From Lacisediminihabitans sp040549525 (GTDB lineage Bacteria; Actinomycetota; Actinomycetes; Actinomycetales; Microbacteriaceae), in assembly GCF_040549525.1 (NCBI RefSeq), contig NZ_JBEPTM010000010.1, positions 1 through 64,000 on the forward strand: DNA of 64,000 nt, read 5' to 3'. The notes below the pieces were generated by a model. It was not told the origin of the DNA. It did no database searches and saw only the letters and a list, made by a program, of their open reading frames with translations. The translations under genes were made by a program, and so were the position numbers. Positions 8,894-16,494 of the stretch are shown one piece after another (the stretch's first letter is position 1; each line of letters starts with the position of its first letter).

Positions 8894-9130
8894 TCATTGC
8901 GAGATCCCAGAGCTATTACAACTGTTGATGCCGTCGCCGATGAAGAGTACTCCACCACTCACAAGGCCAGCAACGGCGAGGGCCTCTCCCGCCGATGCCA
9001 GAATAGCGACTCCTCCAGTGAATACATCCGCAAGACCAGCGGCCACAGCGGTTCCAACACCCGCCACAATCGCGGCAGCGCCTACTGAGATCTCGCTCGC
9101 GGAGGTGTGAAAGTGCGGGGCGAACTGGTT
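8894..9130 (-). pseudogene. Fragment of a polymorphic-toxin-type secreted protein
   Basis: A minus-strand frame with no start codon at its head is open from just after a TGA (9133-9131) to a TGA at 8896-8894. It reads FAPHFHTSASEIS, then a long Ala/Gly/Val-rich stretch with AAAIVAGVGTAVAAGLADVF, ASAGEALAVAGLV and GGVLFIGDG. Alternating alanine/glycine helices ending in GDG are typical of the pre-toxin region of WXG100/LXG-like polymorphic toxins in actinobacteria. The upstream trafficking part and the C-terminal toxin are absent, so it is a remnant. It explains why orphan immunity genes surround it. Confidence 0.5.
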
Positions 9131-9426
9131 TCAGAGGCAGGATGGGACTCTCCCACGAACGCCGAATCGTGATCCGCAGGTCAACAGAACAGCTCGGAGG
9201 ACGGGTTTTATCAGCCCACGGTTCCCTCCGTTGGAGGAAAGTATTTTCCACGCACTACCTCCCGCGCCCCGAGCGCCGACGTCGAAGAGACAGCAGACGT
9301 CTGCTGGTCGTGTGGTACCCCCAGTTTGAGACTCACTGGGATGCTCTGCACCCAACTCACGTGTCCGGGAAATCTTCGTTATCACTGGGCTCAGCAGATT
9401 TCTTGGGTGGGTGCAAAGCTAGCGGC

Positions 9427-10446
9427 ATGCACACGGAGTCGAACGATCCGAAAGGCGCCGGTCTCCAGGCAGCTATGCCGGAACCGTACATCCTTGGCGG
9501 CACGCTGTTCCTTGACGTCGCTGGTGTGATCGCTCCGAACCGTAATCCTCGTGGCGGAGAACCCAGCACCACCGTCCCTGCGACCGGACCGTCCCGGCTA
9601 GGCGAGAATCCGCAGCCAACACTCACCATCTCCCCGGCAGTACGGGCGGCGCTGGAACGGGTGATGGGAGACTTCGACCTGGAACTCGTCTTTCTCACGA
9701 CGGGTAACGAAGAACACTCGATCTCGCTGCTGACAGCCGCTATCGGGTCTTTCCAAAAATCTCGTTCGCTACTGGTCGCCCCGTCCGGCATGACCGGCTC
9801 CCCGTATCTTTCGAAGGTTGAGGCCATCGTTCGGGATCTCGGGAAGTCTCCGTCACGGTTCATTTGTGTCGACGCTGACATGGGCAGCCAAGGCAAAGAA
9901 ACCCTGAACGCCTTGCCCGTGTCGTCCCTCTTGATAGAACTAGAACGGGCAGAGGGGCTCACGAAGACGCACCTGTTGTCGATGCGCCAGTTCCTTGAGG
10001 AGACGGTCCGATCGGGTGCCAGGATGGACCGTCGCGAGCAACGCGTTTCACTTGAACTTCATCGTGAAGTGCTTAGAAGACTCTTGGAAAACCCAGCCGC
10101 AGTGCTCGGCGTCGTCCCCGGAAATTTGCGCCGCCTTCGAGCGAACGTGCGCGGGGACTCTGGCGAATCGTGGCTCAACGAATGGGAAACATTAGCGGTG
10201 ACTAACAATATGGAGGGCCTGCGCTCTCGGCTATTGGGAGTCGACCGACGCTCGATCGATATGCGCCAGGTAAGTCCGTTCAGTACGGTACTCACCCAGA
10301 GTGAACGCCTCGACGCGATCTATCGGGCCAGCAACGCATCGCTGCCCGAAAATGGAATCTCATTCGAGATGTGGCGCGAGATGGTTTTCGGCGACGACCC
10401 GAACACCGATAACAGTTCGCGGCGCGGATTCGAAACACAACTGTGA
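9427..10446 (+). CDS. HAD-like domain fused to an antitoxin-type 'RQVSPF' domain
   Basis: 339 residues from the ATG at 9427; an ATG at 9475 is an alternative and the region upstream (9131-9426) does not look coding. Residues about 20-170 resemble a HAD phosphatase: LFLDVAGVIAPNRN (motif I, but DxA instead of DxD), LELVFLTTGN (motif II position), then FICVDADMGS. Residues about 190-310 differ: an LHREVLRRLLENPAAVL helix, NLRRLR, WLNEWETL, then DMRQVSPFSTVLTQSER, a pattern I know from small actinobacterial antitoxin-like proteins paired with toxins. The loss of the acid/base Asp suggests a non-catalytic or altered HAD. No partner toxin is next to it. Confidence 0.6.
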   Translation: MHTESNDPKGAGLQAAMPEPYILGGTLFLDVAGVIAPNRNPRGGEPSTTVPATGPSRLGENPQPTLTISPAVRAALERVMGDFDLELVFLTTGNEEHSISLLTAAIGSFQKSRSLLVAPSGMTGSPYLSKVEAIVRDLGKSPSRFICVDADMGSQGKETLNALPVSSLLIELERAEGLTKTHLLSMRQFLEETVRSGARMDRREQRVSLELHREVLRRLLENPAAVLGVVPGNLRRLRANVRGDSGESWLNEWETLAVTNNMEGLRSRLLGVDRRSIDMRQVSPFSTVLTQSERLDAIYRASNASLPENGISFEMWREMVFGDDPNTDNSSRRGFETQL

Positions 10447-10762
10447 AGGACGACCTCCAAACCCAGACGACGTCGGGCAATCATTGTTCCGACCGGCAAA
10501 TGGACCCGTCCCGCCCGCCCCACCTCCGCGGTCGCTAGCGCACCCCGAATAATCAGGTCGACAAACGCGCACTGGCGCCACTATCAACGGACGATCTGGT
10601 GAGGAAACTGGGCTCTCAAGATCGCTCCCCACAAGCAGCCTGGAAAGATTCGAGGCTAAGGCTGGAACGAGGCTACGAAGGCAGAGAAACTGCCCAATGA
10701 TTACGGGGGAAATTAGATTTCCGGAACCACCCACAGAGGAAAAATGCAACAGAAGTAAAACC
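10447..10762. other. Intergenic stretch with a possible gene remnant
   Basis: There is no complete gene. One plus-strand frame without a start codon (about 10542-10700, ending in TGA) reads protein-like, including LSTDDLVRKLG and LRLERGYEGRETAQ. It may be the tail of a lost gene, but this is weak. Nothing else is seen. Confidence 0.25.
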
Positions 10763-10799
10763 CAGAAGGCCCGGAATCCTCGCGATTCTGGGCCTTCTG
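10763..10799 (-). terminator. Strong intrinsic terminator for the minus-strand gene at 10982-11767
   Basis: A 16-bp stem (one G-U pair) around CAGAAGGCCCGGAATC with a 5-nt loop. On the minus strand it is followed by GGTTTTACTTCTGTTGC, a T-rich run, so it terminates leftward transcription. It also marks the border between the accessory region and the catabolic island. Confidence 0.75.
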
Positions 10800-10981
10800 C
10801 GTTGGCGGCCCTTTCTTGTTGGCGGGCCTTCGCCAGGGCTGCCGCCCGCACGCCGCGGAAACGGGCGGACAGGTCACCTGTCCCGCAGAGTTTTCGGCCG
10901 CGGGCTGAGCTTCGGGCCCGGTGTTGCACGGAGCCGCTCCGGTTTCCAGGGCGCGCACGACGACAGCGTGAAAGCTCGATC

Positions 10982-11767
10982 TCAGTTGAGGTGATCCCCG
11001 TTCACAGTCAGGTCGGCAGTCGAGTCGATCTCCAGCGCTTCGATGGTGCTGCTGCCGACCAGCTCATCGATGAGTGCACGGCTGCCGGCCACGATCGTCG
11101 AGTCGAAGTCGACCTCGGTCGCGGATGCCCAGGCGAGGTCGTCCGGCCAGATGATGCTGGGGCCCTCCGCATCCCACGCGTGCCGCACCCAGGGGGCTGA
11201 CTCCGGCCAAGCGGCAGCGGCGAGCTCGCTGACGCCGGCATCGAACATCAGGTGCCTGCGCCACGGTGTTTCGAAAAAGGTGCCCTCCTCGGCGCCGCCC
11301 GGCCGGAACATGCCGCCCCAGCCCTCCCACACGGCGATGATTCCTGCGTGGGGTGTGGCGGTGTGTCCCTCGAGATGCCGGGCGAGCGCGGTCACGGATG
11401 CGGCATCCAGGCGTCCCTGCCGAGGTTCGTTATATCGCCAGTCGTTCGCATCGAGGAAGTGATTGTTGCGATCAGGATCGCCCGCCCGCAGCCGGTCGAA
11501 CTGCGCCAGGGGATGCATGGTGGTGCCGAAGGCCGTCGCGACTGTCGCCCAGCTCACCCGCTCCCGTTCGATCTCCCCCAGGTGAGTGTCACCCGGCAGC
11601 CATCCGCGCCAAGTCTCCGGGGCCGCGAGGCGGTCGCGCTCAGCGGGGTGGAAGACGCGTGCGTAGGCATCGAAACCGCTCGGAATGACGAAGTGGATGC
11701 TTTCCCAGCGTTCGATGAGGCGCTCTCGATACCAGCGCCCGCGCTCCACCTCACCCGTCCATCGCAT
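10982..11767 (-). CDS. Conserved hypothetical protein (261 aa)
   Basis: Soluble and tryptophan-rich, with no signal peptide. Notable stretches are IHFVIPSGFDAYARVFHP, WRGWLPGDTHLG, HFLDANDWRYNEPRQG, IIAVWEGWGGMF and EGPSIIWPDDLAW. I remember similar proteins in Microbacteriaceae without a known function. A TAGCGT -10-like box ends 7 bases before the ATG, so it may have its own leaderless promoter even though it follows the permease gene by 24 bases on the same strand. It ends before a strong terminator. Its role in the catabolic island is unknown. Confidence 0.7.
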   Translation of the reverse strand: MRWTGEVERGRWYRERLIERWESIHFVIPSGFDAYARVFHPAERDRLAAPETWRGWLPGDTHLGEIERERVSWATVATAFGTTMHPLAQFDRLRAGDPDRNNHFLDANDWRYNEPRQGRLDAASVTALARHLEGHTATPHAGIIAVWEGWGGMFRPGGAEEGTFFETPWRRHLMFDAGVSELAAAAWPESAPWVRHAWDAEGPSIIWPDDLAWASATEVDFDSTIVAGSRALIDELVGSSTIEALEIDSTADLTVNGDHLN

Positions 11768-11791
11768 ATCGACACGCTACTGCGCGAGCAG

Positions 11792-13303
11792 CTACGACAG
11801 GACGTCGCGCAGCAGTTCCTCGTTCACGGAGGTGCGGGCGCGGGAGACCAGGTACCCGATGCCGAGGAGGGCGAAGGGCAGGATCACGAGCACCCAGCCG
11901 ATCACGCTGAGACCCCAGGGGGTGACGGTCGGGTCCACGCCCTCGGCAACAGTTCCGGCGAGCAGGCCGAAGCGTGACATGAGCAGGTACTCCCCGAGCA
12001 CGAGGCCGACGGTCGCCAGCACGGGCGCGATGACCGTCTGGAACACGTTCTCGTCGCCCTTGTTGCGGCGGAAGTAGACCATGATCGCGATGCAGACGAG
12101 GATCTCGATGAGCACGATCGCCACGACGGACAGCCCGCTGAACCAGTAGAAGAGGTTCAGCACCGGGTCGAGCTGGAAGACGGCGAAGATCACGATGACG
12201 ACTCCGGTGATCACCGAGGTGACGACGGATGCCGCGGCCGGCGCTCCGCGCCCGTTGACGGTTCCGAGTCGCGCCGGAAGCACCCCGCCGCGACCCATCG
12301 CGAACAGGTAACGGCTGGCCGCGTTCTGGAAGGCGAGAAGGCCGGCGAACAGGCTCGAGAGCACCAGGATCGACATGACCGTGGCCATCCACGGTCCGAC
12401 GTACTGGGTGGCGAGCGAGAACAGCACTTCTGCGGGGGCCGCGAGCGGCACCTTGGCCACCGTCGACAGTTCGACGGTCTTTTCGACGACTCGGGAGGCG
12501 CCCATTCCGGTGACCATCGCGAAGGCGGTCAGGGCGAAGAGCACCGTGATCACGACGACCGCGAGATAGGTGGCGCGCGGCACCACCTTCTTCGGGTCGC
12601 GGGACTCCTCGCCGTAGATCGCGGTTGCTTCGAAGCCGATGAACGAGGCGAAGGCGAAGGCGAAGGCGATGCCGGCGGAACCCGCAAGTCCTCCCGCGAT
12701 GATCGCCGTCGGGTTGAACGACGCCCAGAAGTTGATGCCTTCTGGTCCACCGTTGGCGAGGATGACGATGGACGTGATCACGAGAGCCGTGAGTTCGAGA
12801 AGCATGAGGCCACCGAGCACCTTCGCTCCGACATCCACGCGCAGAAGCGAGAGCACGGTGACGAGCGCCCAGGCGATGAGCGACCAGGCCCACCACGGGA
12901 GGACGCCAACCTGGCCGGCCATGACGGCGCCGAAGAATCCGAAGATGGCGAGCTGGATTGCCACGTAGGCGAGGATCGAGACGAATGCGGAGGCGATGCC
13001 GGCATGGCGACCGAGACCGCGGCCGATGTAGGCGAAGAACGCGCCGGCGTTGGTGACCCGCTGGCTCATCGCGGCGTACCCGACGCTGAAGAGCAGCAGG
13101 GTGATGCCGACGACGAGGTAGGCGCCAGGGGCAGCTGCGCCGTTGCCGAGCACGATGGCCACCGGAACTGCACCGGTCATGCCGACGAGAGGGGCGGCGG
13201 CGGCGACGACGAAGAAGACGATGCCGACGGTGCCGAGTCGGCCCTTGTTGAGAGAGGTGTGGGCGTCCATTTCGGAAGCGGGGGTGTCTTGGGCGAGTGC
13301 CAT
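11792..13303 (-). CDS. APC-superfamily amino acid/amine permease
   Basis: 503 residues with about 12 hydrophobic helices. The first helix carries VVAAAAPLVGMTGAVP, the unwound TM1 region that binds the amino group in APC transporters; GFEATAIYGEESRDPKK marks the loop after TM6, and the C-terminus is short and cytoplasmic. It is probably a proton- or sodium-coupled importer of an amino acid or amine, which fits the decarboxylase and gamma-glutamyl ligase genes nearby. GAGGAG lies seven bases before the ATG. Operator A and a TAGCTA -10 box lie 50-80 bases upstream, so it should be controlled with the rest of the island. Confidence 0.85.
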   Translation of the reverse strand: MALAQDTPASEMDAHTSLNKGRLGTVGIVFFVVAAAAPLVGMTGAVPVAIVLGNGAAAPGAYLVVGITLLLFSVGYAAMSQRVTNAGAFFAYIGRGLGRHAGIASAFVSILAYVAIQLAIFGFFGAVMAGQVGVLPWWAWSLIAWALVTVLSLLRVDVGAKVLGGLMLLELTALVITSIVILANGGPEGINFWASFNPTAIIAGGLAGSAGIAFAFAFASFIGFEATAIYGEESRDPKKVVPRATYLAVVVITVLFALTAFAMVTGMGASRVVEKTVELSTVAKVPLAAPAEVLFSLATQYVGPWMATVMSILVLSSLFAGLLAFQNAASRYLFAMGRGGVLPARLGTVNGRGAPAAASVVTSVITGVVIVIFAVFQLDPVLNLFYWFSGLSVVAIVLIEILVCIAIMVYFRRNKGDENVFQTVIAPVLATVGLVLGEYLLMSRFGLLAGTVAEGVDPTVTPWGLSVIGWVLVILPFALLGIGYLVSRARTSVNEELLRDVLS

Positions 13304-13353
13304 TGCGATACTCCTCGTTGAGTTCGGGCTGAAATGCTGGGTGGGTACGCAAG

Positions 13354-13371
13354 TCGTCCGTATCCGAACGA
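13354..13371. promoter_or_regulatory. Operator A of the island palindrome (permease promoter)
   Basis: TCGTCC-GTATCC-GAACGA; arms match the TCRTTC-N6-GAAYGA consensus with one mismatch. On the minus strand a TAGCTA -10-like box (13374-13379) ends two bases before it, so a bound protein would cover the transcription start of the permease gene. Confidence 0.65.
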
Positions 13372-13423
13372 GTTAGCTAACAATGGCGAACCTCGGCCCC
13401 GTCGTCAAGTCATTCGGAGAATT

Positions 13424-13441
13424 TCATTCGGATACGAACAA
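13424..13441. promoter_or_regulatory. Operator B of the island palindrome (acetoacetate-decarboxylase-like gene)
   Basis: TCATTC-GGATAC-GAACAA, a diverged copy with two arm mismatches. A second half site, TCATTCGGA, lies 14 bases upstream at 13410. Unlike the other copies it sits upstream of the -10-like TACACT (13456-13461), over the -35 region. Confidence 0.55.
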
Positions 13442-13469
13442 GCCGGGATCTGGGCTACACTCTGGCGCT

Positions 13470-14279
13470 ATGACTGCTCTGAACGGATTTCTCGCCCCGC
13501 TGACCCCCACCGGAGCGAGCGCGCTCGTGCCGAAGCCGCCGTGGTACTACTCCGGGACGCTTCTGACCGTCGAATACCTCACCGATCCCGCCAATGTGCG
13601 AGCCCTCCTGCCGCCAGACATCGACCTCGCCCCCGACCGTCCGGGTGCCGTCGCCATCATCTGGGCCGACTGGCAGTCCTGCAGCGAGGGCGGCCTCGAA
13701 CTCCTCGACCCCGTGCGCGCGCAGTACCTCGAGGCCTTCGTCGTCGTTCGCTGCTCTCATCGGGGAGTCACCTACAGCCGCTGCGTCGCCATCTGGGTCA
13801 CGAAGGACTTCGCGATCGGCCGCGGATGGTTCCAGGGCTACCCCAAGAAGCTCGGTTCAGTGCACGTGACGCGACTGTTCTCGCACGGCAAGGCGACACC
13901 GCGGCTCGAGGCGGGAGCGCAGATCGGCGCCTCGCTTGCCGCCTACGATCACCGCCTGGCTTCCGCCGTCGTGACGCTGCGCGAACCCTCCGAAGACAAC
14001 GGATTCGTCAATGGACACCGGATGCTGCACAACCGTTTCATGCCGTCGATCAGCCAGGGCCAGGGTCTGTCGCTCGACCAGCTCGTGAGCATGGGCGGAA
14101 CCGACGCCGACCTTGGCCCGGCCTGGCGCGGGGACGCCGAACTCTCGCTCGCCGATTCGCCCTGGGACGAGCTGCACTCGATCCTGCCCGTCGACGAGAT
14201 CCTCGGGGGGTACTACCGCGAACTCGGTGTCACCTTCGCCGGGGGAGACCTGGTGGAGGACCGCTCGCGCGCCGTGTGA
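13470..14279 (+). CDS. Acetoacetate decarboxylase family protein
   Basis: 269 residues. The domain opens with PPWYYSGTLLTVEYLTDP. WFQGYPKKLGSVHVTRLF (about 115-132) holds the twin lysines that in the family form the Schiff base with the keto acid. SQGQGLSLDQLV near the C-terminus is also typical. The ATG lies 9 bases after TACACT, so the transcript is probably leaderless; a longer frame from 13383 covers the operator and is rejected. Families of this fold also do other chemistry (hydratases, cyclases), so decarboxylation is likely but not certain. It could act on a beta-keto acid from the ring-cleavage or amine branch. Confidence 0.75.
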   Translation: MTALNGFLAPLTPTGASALVPKPPWYYSGTLLTVEYLTDPANVRALLPPDIDLAPDRPGAVAIIWADWQSCSEGGLELLDPVRAQYLEAFVVVRCSHRGVTYSRCVAIWVTKDFAIGRGWFQGYPKKLGSVHVTRLFSHGKATPRLEAGAQIGASLAAYDHRLASAVVTLREPSEDNGFVNGHRMLHNRFMPSISQGQGLSLDQLVSMGGTDADLGPAWRGDAELSLADSPWDELHSILPVDEILGGYYRELGVTFAGGDLVEDRSRAV

Positions 14280-14296
14280 CGCGCGAGCCCTGAGGG

Positions 14297-15649
14297 CTAG
14301 TAGTCCTCGAGGTACTCGTCGAGCTCCCATCGCGTCACGTCCCGGGTGCCGGGATCCTCACAGGCCCGCTCGTAGCGCTCGACCTCGTCACGCTTCAGGA
14401 TGCTGAACACGTCGACGACGGCCGCGCCGAGCGCCTCCCGCAGTACCGTGTCGGCGTCGAGGGCATCCAGGGCCGTGGCGAGGGTGGTCGGCAGTATCGC
14501 GGACGACTCGTTCTCGTACGACCAGCCGTCCGCGGTCGGGGGCACCTCGAGCTCGCGAGTGAGCCCGTCGAGGCCGGCCGCCAGCACCGCGGCGATCATC
14601 AGGTAGGGGTTGGCAGCACCGTCGCCGATGCGCACCTCGAGCCGCGTGCCGGCTCCGCGCTCCGGCGGCACCCGCACCATCGAACTGCGGTTGTCATGGC
14701 CCCAGTTGGCGCGGTAGGGCGCGAGGGTGTCCGGTCCGAGCCGCTTGTAGGCGTTGACGGTCGGATTGGTGAACGCCGCGAGGGCGGGGGCGTGCGCGAG
14801 GATGCCGGCGATCAGCCGGTTCGAGGTGGTCGTGAGCTGCCCATCCGGCTCGCACATGAGGTTCTTGCCCGAGGCGTCGACGACCGAGAAGTGCAGGTGG
14901 AAGCCGCTTCCGCCCTCGTCGCTCCACGGCTTGCCGAGGAAGGTCGCGAGCTTGCCCGTGCGCGCAACGATGTCCTTGATCGCGGTCTTGAACAGGAACG
15001 TGCGGTCGGCTGCGCGCAGTGCCTCGCCGTGCCAGAGGTTGATCTCGTACTGCGAGGGGCTGAACTCGTGGTTGCCGGCCACGACCCCGATGTCCATGCG
15101 GTCGAGCATCCGCATCAGATGGAGGAAGGTGCCGTCGGGGTCGACCCAGGCGCCGGTCGTGTACACGCGTCCGGTGCGGCTGAGGGCCCGCTGCCAGTCG
15201 CCGTTCTCGGCGCGCTCGGCGATGTAGAACTCCAGTTCCGGGCCGACGACGGGGGTGAGCCCGAGCGCGGCGTACTGCGCGATCACGCCGCGGAGCACGG
15301 ATCGCGGGGCGAGCGCGCTCGCGGAACCGTCAGGCTCGAAGGCGTCCGCGATGGCGAAGGCCACCCCCGGCTCCCACGGCATCATCGTGACGGAACTCGG
15401 GTCGATGCGGCTCACGAGGTCCTGCAGCCCGTCGGACATGATGTCGTTACCGTCGAGCACTCCGCCGCGGGTGGTGGTGACCCAGACGCCCTGGCAGAAG
15501 GTGGGTCCGTTGGCGGCCGTGCGCTCGAGCTGGCTCACCAGCAGGTCTTTCGATCGCGTGATCCCCAGGATGTCGGCATAGATCAGGCGCAGAACGTCGA
15601 TCCCTTTCGCCTCGAGATCCGTGCGAAGAGCGGCTGCGTCGATAGTCAT
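14297..15649 (-). CDS. Glutamine synthetase-family gamma-glutamyl amine ligase
   Basis: 450 residues. ATP-dependent ligation of glutamate to an amine is known for this family (PuuA, GlnA3/GlnA4, IpuC, aniline AtdA1). Seen here: VVGPELEFYIAE (metal ligands), GNHEFSPSQYEINL, GGSGFHLHFSV (ATP/metal His) and RVPPERGAGTRLEVRIGDGAANPYL (an active-site arginine patch). It lacks the adenylylation-site NLY motif of true GlnA, which argues for a catabolic enzyme. GGAGG lies 7 bases before the ATG. Operator C overlaps the likely start site. It is divergent from a glutamine amidotransferase gene, the same pairing as AtdA1/AtdA2 in aniline degradation. Confidence 0.8.
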   Translation of the reverse strand: MTIDAAALRTDLEAKGIDVLRLIYADILGITRSKDLLVSQLERTAANGPTFCQGVWVTTTRGGVLDGNDIMSDGLQDLVSRIDPSSVTMMPWEPGVAFAIADAFEPDGSASALAPRSVLRGVIAQYAALGLTPVVGPELEFYIAERAENGDWQRALSRTGRVYTTGAWVDPDGTFLHLMRMLDRMDIGVVAGNHEFSPSQYEINLWHGEALRAADRTFLFKTAIKDIVARTGKLATFLGKPWSDEGGSGFHLHFSVVDASGKNLMCEPDGQLTTTSNRLIAGILAHAPALAAFTNPTVNAYKRLGPDTLAPYRANWGHDNRSSMVRVPPERGAGTRLEVRIGDGAANPYLMIAAVLAAGLDGLTRELEVPPTADGWSYENESSAILPTTLATALDALDADTVLREALGAAVVDVFSILKRDEVERYERACEDPGTRDVTRWELDEYLEDY

Positions 15650-15665
15650 TGATCCTCCACCAATA

Positions 15666-15687
15666 AATCGTTCGGCCCTGAACGATT
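15666..15687. promoter_or_regulatory. Operator C of the island palindrome (ligase/amidotransferase divergent promoter)
   Basis: A perfect 8-bp inverted repeat, AATCGTTC-N6-GAACGATT. For the leftward ligase gene a TAGTAT -10-like box (15694-15699) ends eight bases upstream. The same site lies upstream of the rightward amidotransferase gene and could control both. Confidence 0.7.
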
Positions 15688-15777
15688 AGTGCGATACTAG
15701 GGCTAAATCCGTCTCGACGACGACATCCGTGACATTCGCGGGCTTCCGTTCGACCACGAGCGGGGGAGAGGATGCCC

Positions 15778-16494
15778 ATGCGCGCGCTGTTCATCCAGCA
15801 CGACCATGTGAGCCCCACCGGCCCGGTTTCCGAGCGATTGCGCGAGCGGGGATTCGACGTCGACGAGGTGCTCATCGTCGATGAACACCATGCCGGCAGC
15901 CCGAACGTGCACTTCGAATTCCCGGATGCTTCCGCCTACGACCTGCTCGTGCCGATGGGTGCCCCGTGGGGCGCCTGGGATGACCGGGGCATCGGCCGGT
16001 GGCTCGTGCCGGAGATCAGCTGGCTGCGGGGCGCCCTCGACGCCGACATCCCGGTGCTCGGCATCTGCTTCGGTGGCCAGCTGATGTCCCGTGCCCTCGG
16101 CGGAGCTGTCGCCACCGCGATGCGGCCGGAGATCGGCTGGACGGTGCTGCACAGCGACGACGACGAGCTCGTGGCATCCGGCCCCTGGTTCGAATTCCAC
16201 TACGACCGCTGGACGGTGCCGGCCGGCGCGCGCGAGATCGCGCGAACGGCATCGGCCAGCCAGGCCTTCACCTTCGGCAGGAGTCTCGCGGTGCAGTTCC
16301 ACCCCGAACTGACCGCCGCGAGCCTGGAGGGCTGGCTGAACGCTGGCGGCACCGAGAAAGTGCTCGCTGACGGCCAGGACCCGGATGCCATGCTCGCCCA
16401 CACCCGTGCGGAAGAGCCGTCGGCCCTCGCCCGCACCGCGACCCTCGTGGACGCCTACCTCGACCGGGTCGCCGGGCTGGATCCGAGCCGCTAA
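15778..16494 (+). CDS. Class I glutamine amidotransferase-like gamma-glutamyl hydrolase
   Basis: 238 residues from the second of two nearby ATGs, nine bases from GGAG. A catalytic Cys sits in PVLGICFGGQLMSRALGG and the His-Glu pair in AVQFHPELT, so the full triad is present. In amine catabolism such enzymes (PuuD in another fold, AtdA2 in this fold) hydrolyse or pass on gamma-glutamyl amides made by the ligase; standalone GATase members also occur with unknown substrates. Given the divergent ligase gene, a role in gamma-glutamyl amine turnover is the likely one. Its stop codon overlaps that of the decarboxylase gene tail to tail. Confidence 0.75.
   Translation: MRALFIQHDHVSPTGPVSERLRERGFDVDEVLIVDEHHAGSPNVHFEFPDASAYDLLVPMGAPWGAWDDRGIGRWLVPEISWLRGALDADIPVLGICFGGQLMSRALGGAVATAMRPEIGWTVLHSDDDELVASGPWFEFHYDRWTVPAGAREIARTASASQAFTFGRSLAVQFHPELTAASLEGWLNAGGTEKVLADGQDPDAMLAHTRAEEPSALARTATLVDAYLDRVAGLDPSR

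Noticed and set aside
9142..9426. N-terminal extension of the HAD fusion protein
   Set aside because: Arg-rich, no domain, poor codon pattern and no ribosome-binding site; the ATG at 9427 or 9475 fits the domain start.
14696..15652. Long open frame on the plus strand, antisense to the gamma-glutamyl ligase
   Set aside because: A GC-rich shadow: the minus-strand gene has complete family motifs and a ribosome-binding site, while this frame has no domain and an unnatural Arg/Gly/Val-rich composition. The same applies to the long frames opposite the ALDH (20026-21159), rdgB/mntH (46610-48658) and the CHAT gene (54454-56799).
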